Shown here: piece after piece, positions 42,911 through 52,326 of the stretch
Position numbering within the stretch: the first letter of the stretch is position 1
Layout: every line of letters starts with the position of its first letter
NCBI GenBank assembly: GCA_963977495.1
Contig: CAXBOT010000001.1
Coordinates: forward strand, 682,001-746,000
DNA: 64,000 nucleotides
Source: UBA1672 sp963977495
Lineage (GTDB): Bacteria; Pseudomonadota; Alphaproteobacteria; Micavibrionales; Micavibrionaceae
Direction: 5' to 3'
Notes under the pieces: generated by a model
The model's input: only the letters and a program-made list of their open reading frames with translations
Told to the model about the DNA's origin: nothing
Database searches by the model: none
Made by a program: the position numbers and the translations under genes

Positions 42911-44092
42911 ATGCCCTCAAAGAAACAAATTACAATATTGGGTGCTACGGGTTCTGTCGGGCAAAACACCGTGGATGTTATAGGCCAATCGCCTGAGCTG
43001 TTTGATGTTCACGCTGTCACCGCACATAAAAATGTCACGCTGTTGGCGCAAACGGCACAAAAAATCAACGCCCGCACTGCCATTATTGGTGATCCCACTT
43101 TATTAGGCGATTTACAAAATCTGTTAAAGGGCAGCACCGTCACCGCACAAGCAGGTTTCGATGCCATCGTGGATAGTGCGGGGAAGCCTGTCGATATTGT
43201 CATGAATGCTATTGTTGGCTTTGCGGGTTTACGCCCGCTTATCCGTGCATTAGAGCAGGGCAACGATGTCGCCATCGCCAACAAAGAGCCTTTGGTCGCC
43301 GCCGGAGAGTACATCACCGCGCTCGCGCGCAAGAATAACGCGACGATCCTTCCAGTCGATAGTGAGCATAACGCCATTTTTCAGGTCTTTGAGCAACACA
43401 ACAAGGGCGCTATTGAAAAACTAATTTTAACCGCATCAGGCGGGCCGTTCCTCGATTGGGATGCGCAGGCTATTTATAATGCCACGCCCGCACAAGCCAC
43501 CGCACACCCCAATTGGGATATGGGCGCAAAAATTTCAGTAGACAGTGCAACCATGATGAACAAGGCATTGGAAATTATTGAGGCGGCCTACTTATTTGAA
43601 ATGTCTGGCGATCAAATTGACGTTGTCATTCACAGGCAATCGGTCGTTCATTCTCTTGTCTCTTACAAAGACGGCTCTATGCTTGCACAAATGGGGCAAA
43701 GCGATATGCGTACACCCATTGCATACGCCTTATCATGGCCTGAAAGGTTGAGCAGCGGCGGGACGCTATTGGATATTCACGCCTTATCAAACCTGACATT
43801 CGAAAAACCGGATTTCGAGAAATTTCCAGCCCTGCACTATGCTTACAAATGCCTTGAATTGGGGCAGGGCGCATGTATTGCGCTGAATGCTGCAAACGAA
43901 GTGGCTGTTTCCCGTTTTTTAGATCAGACGATAAAATTCGGGGACATTATGAAATGCAACGCCTACATAATTGATTCTTTATATCCGCAACTGCCGCCTT
44001 ACGCGCTAAAAACTGTTGAAGATATTGAAAAATTGGACCACACTGTGCGGCAAGAATCTGAAAATTTTATTCGTGCGCGCTGTGTGGTATAA
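42911..44092 (+). CDS. dxr: 1-deoxy-D-xylulose 5-phosphate reductoisomerase
   Basis: Dxr (393 aa) turns DXP into MEP, the committed step of the isoprenoid pathway. The NADPH motif ILGATGSVGQNTVD is right at the N-terminus; the metal/substrate residues are in PVDSEHNAIFQ and SVDSATMMNKALEIIEA, followed by HRQSVVHSLV. The frame stays open 90 bp further upstream inside cdsA, but the Rossmann motif position and the ATG directly after the cdsA stop fix the start at 42911. rseP follows after 25 bp. Confidence 0.96.
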   Translation: MPSKKQITILGATGSVGQNTVDVIGQSPELFDVHAVTAHKNVTLLAQTAQKINARTAIIGDPTLLGDLQNLLKGSTVTAQAGFDAIVDSAGKPVDIVMNAIVGFAGLRPLIRALEQGNDVAIANKEPLVAAGEYITALARKNNATILPVDSEHNAIFQVFEQHNKGAIEKLILTASGGPFLDWDAQAIYNATPAQATAHPNWDMGAKISVDSATMMNKALEIIEAAYLFEMSGDQIDVVIHRQSVVHSLVSYKDGSMLAQMGQSDMRTPIAYALSWPERLSSGGTLLDIHALSNLTFEKPDFEKFPALHYAYKCLELGQGACIALNAANEVAVSRFLDQTIKFGDIMKCNAYIIDSLYPQLPPYALKTVEDIEKLDHTVRQESENFIRARCVV

Positions 44093-44117
44093 AAAATAAA
44101 AATAGAAAGACAAAAAC

Positions 44118-45518
44118 ATGAATTTTTATGACCTTGTTCAAGTGTTAGGGCAAAATATATGGATATATGGTGGATCGCTCATCGTTGTTCTCGGTATTTT
44201 GGTTTTTGTCCATGAATGGGGACACTACATTGTTGCGCGTATGTGCGGTGTCAAGGTTGAGCAATTCTCAATTGGATTTGGTCGGGAAATATATGGCCGC
44301 ACGGATTCCTCGGGAACACGCTGGAAAGTGTCGATGATTCCCTTGGGTGGTTATGTACAGCTTTTTGGTGATTCAGATCCTGCAAGCGCGCGCCACTCTG
44401 ACACCGTAGAAGATGGTGACGAAATTCGTGAGATGACAGACGCAGAAAAAGAAGTCGCGTTTTTCACCAAACCCGTATGGAAAAGAGCATTGGTTGTTCT
44501 CGCCGGGCCGGGGATCAATTACATTTTTGCGATTGCTCTATTGGCAGGTCTTTACTTCTTTAACGGACAACCCGTATCACCGCCAACCGCCGCCGCCGTT
44601 ATGGTCGGTAGTAGTGCAGAACAATACGGCTTTAAACCCCATGACTATATTCTGTCGATTGATGGCAAAACGATAGATGACTTTGGTGATATTCGCCGCG
44701 AAATGATGGTCGCATTGGACCAAGAAAAGCACTTCATGCTTAGACGTGACGGGCAGGTCATACAAGTCTCTGCAAAGCCAAAAAGAATCCCTATGGAAGA
44801 CCGTTTTGGTTTTAAAAGCGAAGCTGGTGTTTTAGGTCTTATCAGTGCAGAGCAGGGCATATTGATCAGCCGCATTCGCTCAATTGATGACGTTGCCTAT
44901 GACAATACAAATGATGTCATTGCCGAACTCAAAAAACGCATGGACACCACATTTACAATCGGTTTGCAAAAAAGTGGCCAAGCAGAAGGTGAAGAGGACA
45001 ACACTCAAAAACTTATTATTAAACCAATCGGCAGCAAGAACGCGATACTTGGACATGATGAGGATATGGCAAAAGAAGTGCTTTATCTTTCCAACATGCC
45101 GCGTGAACAATATAAAGCGCATACGATGATGACAGCGGTTCAAACCGCCGTTCGTGAAACCTATGTTATGACCACCTCATCACTTGAAGCCCTCTGGCAG
45201 ATGGTCGTTGGCATAAGAAGTGCGTCTGAACTGGGCGGCATTGTGCGTATCGGCGCCATTGCCGGCGATATGGCGATACAGGGTATTGTGCCGCTTATCT
45301 TGTTAACGGCGCTGTTATCCATCAATTTAGGGTTCATAAACTTACTGCCTATTCCGATGCTCGATGGTGGACACTTGATGTTCTATGCGATTGAATCAAT
45401 CATAGGAAAACCGGTTCCCGAAGCCATACAGGAATATGCGTTTCGTGCGGGGTTCGTATTTTTGATCGGGATTATGGCCTTTGCCAACTTAAATGACATA
45501 TACCAGCTGATTACATAG
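44118..45518 (+). CDS. rseP: RseP-like site-2 protease, first of two tandem copies
   Basis: A 466-residue M50 membrane metalloprotease. The zinc motif HEWGH is at 32-36 in the first helix; LAGPGINYIFAI marks the second helix; a PDZ domain follows (SAEQYGFKPHDYILSIDGKTI, about 165-230); the third zinc ligand region is NLLPIPMLDGGHL near residue 415. A stretch between PDZ and the last helices may be a degenerate second PDZ. RseP cuts anti-sigma factors or remnant signal peptides in the membrane. The position between dxr and bamA is standard, so I give this copy the name. Confidence 0.92.
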   Translation: MNFYDLVQVLGQNIWIYGGSLIVVLGILVFVHEWGHYIVARMCGVKVEQFSIGFGREIYGRTDSSGTRWKVSMIPLGGYVQLFGDSDPASARHSDTVEDGDEIREMTDAEKEVAFFTKPVWKRALVVLAGPGINYIFAIALLAGLYFFNGQPVSPPTAAAVMVGSSAEQYGFKPHDYILSIDGKTIDDFGDIRREMMVALDQEKHFMLRRDGQVIQVSAKPKRIPMEDRFGFKSEAGVLGLISAEQGILISRIRSIDDVAYDNTNDVIAELKKRMDTTFTIGLQKSGQAEGEEDNTQKLIIKPIGSKNAILGHDEDMAKEVLYLSNMPREQYKAHTMMTAVQTAVRETYVMTTSSLEALWQMVVGIRSASELGGIVRIGAIAGDMAIQGIVPLILLTALLSINLGFINLLPIPMLDGGHLMFYAIESIIGKPVPEAIQEYAFRAGFVFLIGIMAFANLNDIYQLIT

Positions 45519-45545
45519 AAAGATGGTATTTCTGACGGTATTCCT

Positions 45546-46964
45546 ATGGAACTAATCACAGCCTTTTTAGGCGGCACTCTTGAAGATGTGTTTGCATTCG
45601 GCGTTATGGTCATCATAACACTGGCTGTTGTGGTGATGATCCATGAATGGGGACATTATATTGCCGCGCGCATCTGCGGCGTTCATGTCGAGCAATTTGC
45701 CTTTGGGTTTGGTAAAGAGCTTATTGGCTTTGGTTCTGATCCGCGCAAAACACGCTTTTCTATTTGCTTATTTCCACTGGGCGGCTTCGTCAAACTGTTC
45801 GGCGATGTTGATGTTAACAACCCTGTCGTTTGGGACCGCGATAATGACTGTGCAAGAACACTGAGCGACGAAGAATTAAAAGTCGCCTTTTGTACGAAAA
45901 GCGTGTGGCAACGCATTTTCATTATTGCGGCAGGGCCACTGATCAACATCCTCTTAACCGTCATGCTTCTTGTTGGCTTGTTCACCATACATGGGCAACG
46001 CTCCAAACCGTCCGTTATCAATACAGTCGCCGTTAATTCCGCTGCCTATGATGCAGGCATACAGCTTGGTGACCGCATATTGGCAATGGACGGAAAAAAG
46101 GCCAGAAGACTAGACGATATTCATGACTTCACATGGTTTGAAAATCCGCCGCGTCCGCACACTTACACCATCTTGCGTGATAATAAAGAAATAGAAATCA
46201 CCTTTACCGCCAAACATGTTGAATACGAAAACAAAAAAGGTGTTGAGCTAAAACACGGTCAAACGGGTATGGTTCGAATGACTGATCTGGCCTTTAAAGG
46301 CGGCATTGTTGAGGTCAACGGTATTGATGTCAAAGATGCCCCTGAAAAGGCGCGCCAATTTATTATTGATAACCTTGATAAGCAGGTGACCATCGGCATT
46401 CCCTATAAAGGCGGAAAAGAAAAAGAAGTCGCCCATCCGTTCATTATGGTTTTCCCCGCGCAATTTAATCAGCATCTTTTTGATCCCGATGATGAACTAT
46501 ATGATCGTGCCTTTCTGGTTGATCCCCATAAAAAAATGTACGCCGTGAAGCTCGGCATCGTAGAAGCCATTGAAAAAACATTGTTTCTACTAAAACAGGG
46601 GGTTTCGAACTCCTACAAAGTCATTGTTGCCGGCATAGAGGGGAAAAATGATGACCGCGTTGTTTCCGGCGTTGCCACCATGGGGCAAAAGGTTGGGGAT
46701 GCGGTGAAGGCAGGCCCTTATGAATACATCATCCTACTAGCGACATTCTCTTTTATGATTGGCTTTATTAACCTTTTACCTATTCCCGTTCTTGACGGAG
46801 GGTATCTTTTATTCATGTTTTATGAAATAATTTGTGGAAAGCCTGTTTCCCCACGCATTCAAGGCATCGCAATGATCTCAGGTCTGGTAGTATTAGTGGG
46901 AATCATGGTATTCGCAAATATTAGCGATTTACTGTCGCTTCTGTCCGATGTATCTTCCGATTGA
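45546..46964 (+). CDS. RseP-like site-2 protease, second tandem copy
   Basis: A 472-residue paralogue of the preceding protein, starting 27 bp after it. HEWGH is at 33-37, IAAGPLINILLTV marks the second helix, the PDZ domain has SAAYDAGIQLGDRILAMDGKKA, and the C-terminal motif is NLLPIPVLDGGYL, where the usual His after GG is Tyr. All zinc ligands appear intact, so it should be active. The two copies are clearly diverged (for example FTKPVWKRALVVLAGP against CTKSVWQRIFIIAAGP), so this is not a recent duplication. Most alphaproteobacteria have one gene here. Confidence 0.9.
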   Translation: MELITAFLGGTLEDVFAFGVMVIITLAVVVMIHEWGHYIAARICGVHVEQFAFGFGKELIGFGSDPRKTRFSICLFPLGGFVKLFGDVDVNNPVVWDRDNDCARTLSDEELKVAFCTKSVWQRIFIIAAGPLINILLTVMLLVGLFTIHGQRSKPSVINTVAVNSAAYDAGIQLGDRILAMDGKKARRLDDIHDFTWFENPPRPHTYTILRDNKEIEITFTAKHVEYENKKGVELKHGQTGMVRMTDLAFKGGIVEVNGIDVKDAPEKARQFIIDNLDKQVTIGIPYKGGKEKEVAHPFIMVFPAQFNQHLFDPDDELYDRAFLVDPHKKMYAVKLGIVEAIEKTLFLLKQGVSNSYKVIVAGIEGKNDDRVVSGVATMGQKVGDAVKAGPYEYIILLATFSFMIGFINLLPIPVLDGGYLLFMFYEIICGKPVSPRIQGIAMISGLVVLVGIMVFANISDLLSLLSDVSSD

Positions 46965-47008
46965 GTATTCACCTTTAACATAAACACTTTTAAAAGAATG
47001 AGTTCACT

Positions 47009-49291
47009 ATGACAGGTTTTGTCCAGCTTAAATCAAAAGCAATATTACTATTTTTATTTTCTGGATTAATATTCATATCCGGCCCTGCATCGGCAGCACA
47101 GCGCGTTGATCACATCGAAATCACGGGCTCACAACGGGTCGAAGAATCAACTATTGCATCATACATGGACTTAAAAGTAGGCGACCCCGTTGATGACGCG
47201 GCCGCTGACCGCGCCTTAAAAAGTCTTTTTGCGACAGGCTTATTCGCCGATGTTAAAGTTAAATATTCAGGTGGCACTGTAAAAATAAACGTGGTTGAGA
47301 ACCCTGTCATTAACGAAATCGCGTTTGAAGGCAATGACCAAATCAAAGATGATGAGCTCCTTTCTGAAATACAAATGCGCCCGAGACAAGTTTTCACACG
47401 CACAAAAGTCCAAACTGATGTGACGCGTATCAATCAAATTTACAGACGTCAGGGGCGTTTCTCCGTGTCTGTACAGCCTAAAATCATTCGCCTTGATCAA
47501 AACCGCGTCGATCTGGTTTTTGAAATTCAAGAAGGGGATGTGACTAAGGTTAAAAGTATTCGTTTTGTTGGAAACACCGCGTATGACGACGATAAACTAC
47601 GCAGCGTAATCAGCACAAAAGAAAATGCATGGTATAGATTCCTAAGCAGTAGTGACCGCTATGACCCTGATCGCTTATCTTTTGATCAGGAACTTCTGAG
47701 AGATTTTTATCTGGAGCAAGGCTACGCCGACTTTAATATTTTGTCAGCCATCGCCGAACTTTCAAATGATAAGGAAAATTTCTTCATCACACTGACTGTT
47801 GAAGAAGGCAATCGCTATAAGGTTGCGGAAACCAGCATTGTCTCGGACATCCGTAATTTCGATGCCAATATATTAAATGACAGCATCACATTAGATGTCG
47901 GCGATTGGTATAACGCGGAAAAGGTCAAGAAAACCGTAGAAAAAATGACTGACCAACTCGGTGATCTTCAATATGCGTTTGTTGACATTCGTCCGGACAT
48001 CCAAAAAGACCGCGAGAATAAAACAGTCAGTATTACCTTCAACATTAAAGAAACACCGCGTGTGTTTGTTGAACGCATCAATGTGAATGGTAACATCCGT
48101 ACACTAGACAAGGTTTTAAGACGTGAGATGGAGCTTGTTGAGGGCGACCCCTTTAACCGTTCAAAACTCGCAAAATCTGAACAAAACATAAAGAACCTGG
48201 ATTTCTTTGAGACAACGAACGTCAATGTATCACAAGGATCTGCACCGGACAAAACCGTGGTTGATATTGATGTACAAGAAAAATCTACTGGTGAATTATC
48301 CATCGGCGCTGGCTTTTCAACGAACGACGGACCGCTCGCAGACTTCAGAATTCGTGAACGTAACTTACTTGGAAAAGGGCAAGACCTTGCACTCGGCGCG
48401 GTTATCGCTGGCCAACGTACAGAGTTTAACTTATCTCTAACCGAACCATACTTCCTTGATCGTGACTTATCTGCGGGTATTGATTTATTCCATACAACAC
48501 GCGACTTTCAAGATGAAAGCTCCTTCGATCAGAAGCGCACAGGCGGGGGCTTCCGTATTGGATACCCATTATCAGAAAACTGGCGTCAAACGCTAAAATA
48601 CAGAGTTGAGCGCAATGAAATCAGCGATGTGGATGCAGATGCGTCACGATTCATTTCTGATCAAGAAGGTATAAGAACCACCTCTGCGATTTCTCAACGG
48701 TTGTTTTACGACACAAGAGACAGCCAAATTATGACCACAAGCGGCTTGACCTACTGGCTCGACGCGGAAGTAGCCGGACTTGGCGGCGACGCTCAATATG
48801 TTTCAGGGAAAACAGGGGCTTCTTACTATTACCCTTTGAGCGATCAGTGGATTGTTAACCTTCTTGGCGAAACCGGAGCAATCGGCGCTTATGGCGACTC
48901 GGATGTTGAAATCAATGAACGCTACTTCCTTGGCGGCTCAAGCCTACGTGGTTTTGAACGTTCAGGTGTCGGCCCGCGTGACCGTTTAACAAAAGATGCT
49001 CTTGGCGGTAACTTCTTCTATCGCAGCAGTCTGGAAATGTCTTTCCCTGTTGGACTACCAAAAGAGCTTGGTATTCGCGGTCATGCATTCCATGATGTGG
49101 GATCACTTTTCGATATTGATGAAACAGGCGTTGATATTCTGGATGAATCTTCTATACGTGCCTCCGCAGGTATTGGTCTTTCATGGCGCTCACCTTTCGG
49201 TCCGATCCGTGTAGACCTTGCGGTGCCGTATCAGAAAGAAGATTATGATGAAGAAGAAAATTTCCGATTTGATTTTGGAACGCGCTTCTAA
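47009..49291 (+). CDS. bamA: Outer membrane protein assembly factor BamA
   Basis: BamA (760 aa) inserts beta-barrel proteins in the outer membrane. A signal peptide (about 1-29, ending PASAA) is followed by five POTRA repeats (about 30-430, e.g. IEITGSQRVEESTIASYMDL and VVENPVINEIAFEGNDQIKD) and a 16-strand barrel with the conserved RGFERSGVGPRD loop. It ends in phenylalanine (FDFGTRF), the usual outer-membrane signal. The rseP-bamA-skp-lpxD order is standard. Confidence 0.97.
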   Translation: MTGFVQLKSKAILLFLFSGLIFISGPASAAQRVDHIEITGSQRVEESTIASYMDLKVGDPVDDAAADRALKSLFATGLFADVKVKYSGGTVKINVVENPVINEIAFEGNDQIKDDELLSEIQMRPRQVFTRTKVQTDVTRINQIYRRQGRFSVSVQPKIIRLDQNRVDLVFEIQEGDVTKVKSIRFVGNTAYDDDKLRSVISTKENAWYRFLSSSDRYDPDRLSFDQELLRDFYLEQGYADFNILSAIAELSNDKENFFITLTVEEGNRYKVAETSIVSDIRNFDANILNDSITLDVGDWYNAEKVKKTVEKMTDQLGDLQYAFVDIRPDIQKDRENKTVSITFNIKETPRVFVERINVNGNIRTLDKVLRREMELVEGDPFNRSKLAKSEQNIKNLDFFETTNVNVSQGSAPDKTVVDIDVQEKSTGELSIGAGFSTNDGPLADFRIRERNLLGKGQDLALGAVIAGQRTEFNLSLTEPYFLDRDLSAGIDLFHTTRDFQDESSFDQKRTGGGFRIGYPLSENWRQTLKYRVERNEISDVDADASRFISDQEGIRTTSAISQRLFYDTRDSQIMTTSGLTYWLDAEVAGLGGDAQYVSGKTGASYYYPLSDQWIVNLLGETGAIGAYGDSDVEINERYFLGGSSLRGFERSGVGPRDRLTKDALGGNFFYRSSLEMSFPVGLPKELGIRGHAFHDVGSLFDIDETGVDILDESSIRASAGIGLSWRSPFGPIRVDLAVPYQKEDYDEEENFRFDFGTRF

Positions 49292-49329
49292 TACAAATAA
49301 ACAAACACAAAACACTTGAGGTTACTATC

Positions 49330-49887
49330 ATGACATTTCGTAATATGCGAAACACCGTTCTAATGGCTCTTGTTCTTTTAACAGGACTCACCATGCAAGC
49401 ACACGCCGAAACAAGTATCGCTGTTGTCGATGTCGAGGCGATTTTATCACAATCATTGGCTGCGAAATCTGTACAAAAACAAGTGACCGAAAAAAGAAGC
49501 AGCTTCCTATCTGAAGTCAAAAAAGCAGAAGACAAACTAAGATCTGAGGAAGATAAATTAAGAACCGAACAACAATCCATACAAAAGAACCCTACAGAAG
49601 CCGCTGAAAAAGCTTTCACTCAAAAAGTGCAGGACTTTGAAAAGCGCAAATTAGATACGCGCAGCAGTCTTCAAAAGAAAAAGGCGACGCTTGATAAAAG
49701 TTATTCCACGGCGATGAACACCCTGACAAAGTCAATCTTTGAGGTCTGTCAGACCATCGCAGCAGAGCAAAAAATTGACCTTATTCTGACCAAGCAAAAT
49801 ATTATTGTTGGTACACAATCACTCAATATTACAGCAACAGTTATGGAGAGTTTGGATAAAAAGCTCCCTAAACTAAGCTTGAAATAA
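49330..49887 (+). CDS. skp: OmpH/Skp-family periplasmic chaperone
   Basis: A 185-residue protein with a signal peptide (cleavage near AHAETS, residue 26-28), a conserved start IAVVDVEAILSQSLAAKSVQ, a long charged coiled coil (about 55-135) and the closing strand IDLILTKQNIIVG. Skp holds unfolded outer-membrane proteins on their way to BamA. Length is typical. GAGGT lies 10 bp before the ATG. Confidence 0.9.
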   Translation: MTFRNMRNTVLMALVLLTGLTMQAHAETSIAVVDVEAILSQSLAAKSVQKQVTEKRSSFLSEVKKAEDKLRSEEDKLRTEQQSIQKNPTEAAEKAFTQKVQDFEKRKLDTRSSLQKKKATLDKSYSTAMNTLTKSIFEVCQTIAAEQKIDLILTKQNIIVGTQSLNITATVMESLDKKLPKLSLK

Positions 49888-49905
49888 TACAAAAGCTTTA
49901 TTGCT

Positions 49906-50931
49906 ATGGCTGACCCTCGCTTTTTTACAAAGACCAAAAGTTTTTCTATTCAAGAATTACTCGATATATTGCCTTGCGACGTTGATGCAAGCGCTGATGT
50001 TACGGCTATTCTGGATGACGTTGCGGCGTTGAAAGACGCGCAAAGCAACCATCTGACGTTTCTCGACAACATCAAATATAAAGATGATTTCTTAAATACG
50101 AATGCAGGGGCTTGTTTTGTATCCCCTCAAATGGTGGAACATGCCCCTAAGGGCGTCGTTTGCCTTGTGACCAACGCGCCTTATAAATGTTATGCTCTGG
50201 CCGCTCAGGCTTTTTATCCCAATGAAAAACCACAAGATAATATATCAACCTCTGCCCATATAGAGCCAACAGCCACGATCGGGGAATCTGCCACGATTGG
50301 CGCGCATGTCTATATTGGCTCAGGCGTAGAAATCGGTGACCATGTCTGGATTGAGGCTGGCGCGGTTATTGATGACAATACGAAAATCGGACATCATTGC
50401 CGCATCGGTTCAAATACCAGCATTTCTCACGCGTTTATCGGTGATCATGTTCGTCTTTATCCGGGCGTACGCGTCGGGCAAGATGGCTTTGGCTTTGCCA
50501 TTGATCCGGCAGGACACGTTAAAGTTCCGCAACTGGGACGGGTCATTATCGAAGACCATGTCGAAATCGGCGCGAATACAACAATCGATCGCGGCGCAGG
50601 TCCCGACACAGTCATCGGGCAAGGCACATGGATCGATAATTTAGTTCAAATCGGGCACAATGTTGTGATTGGCCGCGGTTGCGTAATCGTTGCACAAGTC
50701 GGTATTTCAGGCTCTACCGTAATCGAAGATTTCGTTGCCATCGGCGGACAAGCGGGCATTGCCGGACACCTAAGAATAAGCAGCGGCGTCAGAATTGGCG
50801 CACAAGCCGGTGTTATCAGTGATCTGACAACGGCCGGTGAATATTTAGGCTCTCCCGCATTCCCTAAAATACGCTTTTTTAGACAACTCGCCGCCGTAAA
50901 TCGCTTGATAAACAAGAAGAAAAACGATTAA
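49906..50931 (+). CDS. lpxD: UDP-3-O-(3-hydroxyacyl)glucosamine N-acyltransferase
   Basis: LpxD (341 aa) adds the second acyl chain in lipid A synthesis. After an N-terminal uridine-binding domain (LTFLDNIKYKDDFL; GACFVSPQMVEHAP) comes a left-handed beta-helix of hexapeptide repeats (about 110-300, e.g. ATIGESATIGAHVYIGSG). GQDGFGFAIDPAGHVKVPQ and the catalytic histidine region VQIGHNVVIG are present. Length is typical. Confidence 0.96.
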   Translation: MADPRFFTKTKSFSIQELLDILPCDVDASADVTAILDDVAALKDAQSNHLTFLDNIKYKDDFLNTNAGACFVSPQMVEHAPKGVVCLVTNAPYKCYALAAQAFYPNEKPQDNISTSAHIEPTATIGESATIGAHVYIGSGVEIGDHVWIEAGAVIDDNTKIGHHCRIGSNTSISHAFIGDHVRLYPGVRVGQDGFGFAIDPAGHVKVPQLGRVIIEDHVEIGANTTIDRGAGPDTVIGQGTWIDNLVQIGHNVVIGRGCVIVAQVGISGSTVIEDFVAIGGQAGIAGHLRISSGVRIGAQAGVISDLTTAGEYLGSPAFPKIRFFRQLAAVNRLINKKKND

Positions 50932-50978
50932 CTGCATTCAGATAACAAGGCACTCTTAAAATTAACGAGGAATACAAG

Positions 50979-51449
50979 ATGAGTGGAAGCACTGAAAAAA
51001 CACTTTTAAACATCCAAGACATCATGCAAATGATACCGCATCGCTATCCGATTTTATTGGTTGATCGTGTCATTGACCTTGTCCCTGGTCAAAGTGCTGT
51101 CAGTGTCAAAAACGTGACCATGAACGAACCACAATTTATGGGGCATTTCCCCGGTTATCCTGTTATGCCCGGCGTTCTAATTATTGAGGCGATGGCACAA
51201 ACAGCCGCCTTGGTCGTTGTTGATTTCTTAGGCGAGGAAGCCAAAGGTAAAGTTGTTTATTTCATGACCATTGATAATGCCCGCTTTCGCAAGCCTGTTG
51301 TGCCGGGTGATCGCATGCTTGTTCATGTTGAAAAAATCCGTTCACGCGGCCCTGTGTGGAAATTCAAAGGCACAGCAACCGTTGACGGTGTTGTGTGCGC
51401 CGAAGCAACATACAGCGCCATGATCACAGATACCGACCCGAATAGCTGA
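50979..51449 (+). CDS. fabZ: 3-hydroxyacyl-[acyl-carrier-protein] dehydratase FabZ
   Basis: FabZ (156 aa) dehydrates 3-hydroxyacyl-ACP in fatty acid elongation and so competes with lipid A synthesis for the same substrate. The hot-dog fold catalytic pair is H56 in GHFPGYPVMPGVL and E70 in IIEAMAQTA. Length is typical. It stands between lpxD and lpxA, as in most Gram-negatives. GAGGAATAC upstream provides the ribosome binding site. Confidence 0.96.
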   Translation: MSGSTEKTLLNIQDIMQMIPHRYPILLVDRVIDLVPGQSAVSVKNVTMNEPQFMGHFPGYPVMPGVLIIEAMAQTAALVVVDFLGEEAKGKVVYFMTIDNARFRKPVVPGDRMLVHVEKIRSRGPVWKFKGTATVDGVVCAEATYSAMITDTDPNS

Positions 51450-51522
51450 TACGTTTCGTTACAAAGCGTGACTTGTTCCATGCTCGCTAACGCATTACGG
51501 TAACAATACAAACATACAAAAA

Positions 51523-52326
51523 ATGAGTTTTATGTCACAAAATATACACCCAACAACCATTATAGAAGACGGCGCAACAATATCGAAAAGCGCAACGATC
51601 GGCCCTTTTTGCTTTATCGGCGCTGATGTTGTTATCGAGGATAATGTCACCCTGAAAAGTCATATCCATGTTGAAGGTCTGACCACGATTGGTGAGGGCA
51701 CACAGATTTTTCCATTTACATCCCTTGGCACACAGCCACAGGATTTAAAATTCTCCGGTGAAAAGTCGGAATTGATTATCGGTAAGAACAATACCATCCG
51801 CGAACATGTCACCATGAACCCAGGCACAAAACACGGTGCGATGAAAACAGTAGTCGGTGATAATTGTTTGTTTATGGTTGCAACCCATGTCGCGCATGAT
51901 TGTATCATTGGTAACAATGTCATCATGGCCAATAACGCAACACTTGCGGGTCATGTCACTGTTGGTAATTACGCCATTATGGGCGGTCTGTCGGCGGTGC
52001 ATCAGTTTGTCAGAATTGGCGAGCATGCCGTTATTGGCGGAATGTCAGGTGTTGAAAACGACGTTATCCCTTATGGGCGCGTCAAAGGAGAGCGCGCATT
52101 TTTAGCAGGCCTTAACCTTATTGGCCTTGAGCGACGCGGCTTTGAAAAAGACCAAATTAGAAAATTACAACGTGCATTTAATCAGTTATTCGGCGATGAA
52201 GGCACATTAGAGCAACGCATGGATATCGTTTCCAGCGACTTCTCAGACGATGAACTGGTCCTGTCTATCCTTGATTTTGCACGAGAAAAAACAAGGTTTC
52301 CTCTATGCCAGCCCCGCAAGAAATAG
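51523..52326 (+). CDS. lpxA: UDP-N-acetylglucosamine acyltransferase
   Basis: LpxA (267 aa) catalyses the first step of lipid A synthesis. Hexapeptide repeats fill residues 10-185 (ATIGPFCFIGADVVIEDN). The catalytic histidine region is VATHVAHDCIIGNN and the C-terminal helical domain carries LNLIGLERRGFEKDQIRKL. The ATG at 51532 (MSQNIHP) is as likely a start as that at 51523. The end overlaps lpxI by 22 bp. Confidence 0.96.
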   Translation: MSFMSQNIHPTTIIEDGATISKSATIGPFCFIGADVVIEDNVTLKSHIHVEGLTTIGEGTQIFPFTSLGTQPQDLKFSGEKSELIIGKNNTIREHVTMNPGTKHGAMKTVVGDNCLFMVATHVAHDCIIGNNVIMANNATLAGHVTVGNYAIMGGLSAVHQFVRIGEHAVIGGMSGVENDVIPYGRVKGERAFLAGLNLIGLERRGFEKDQIRKLQRAFNQLFGDEGTLEQRMDIVSSDFSDDELVLSILDFAREKTRFPLCQPRKK

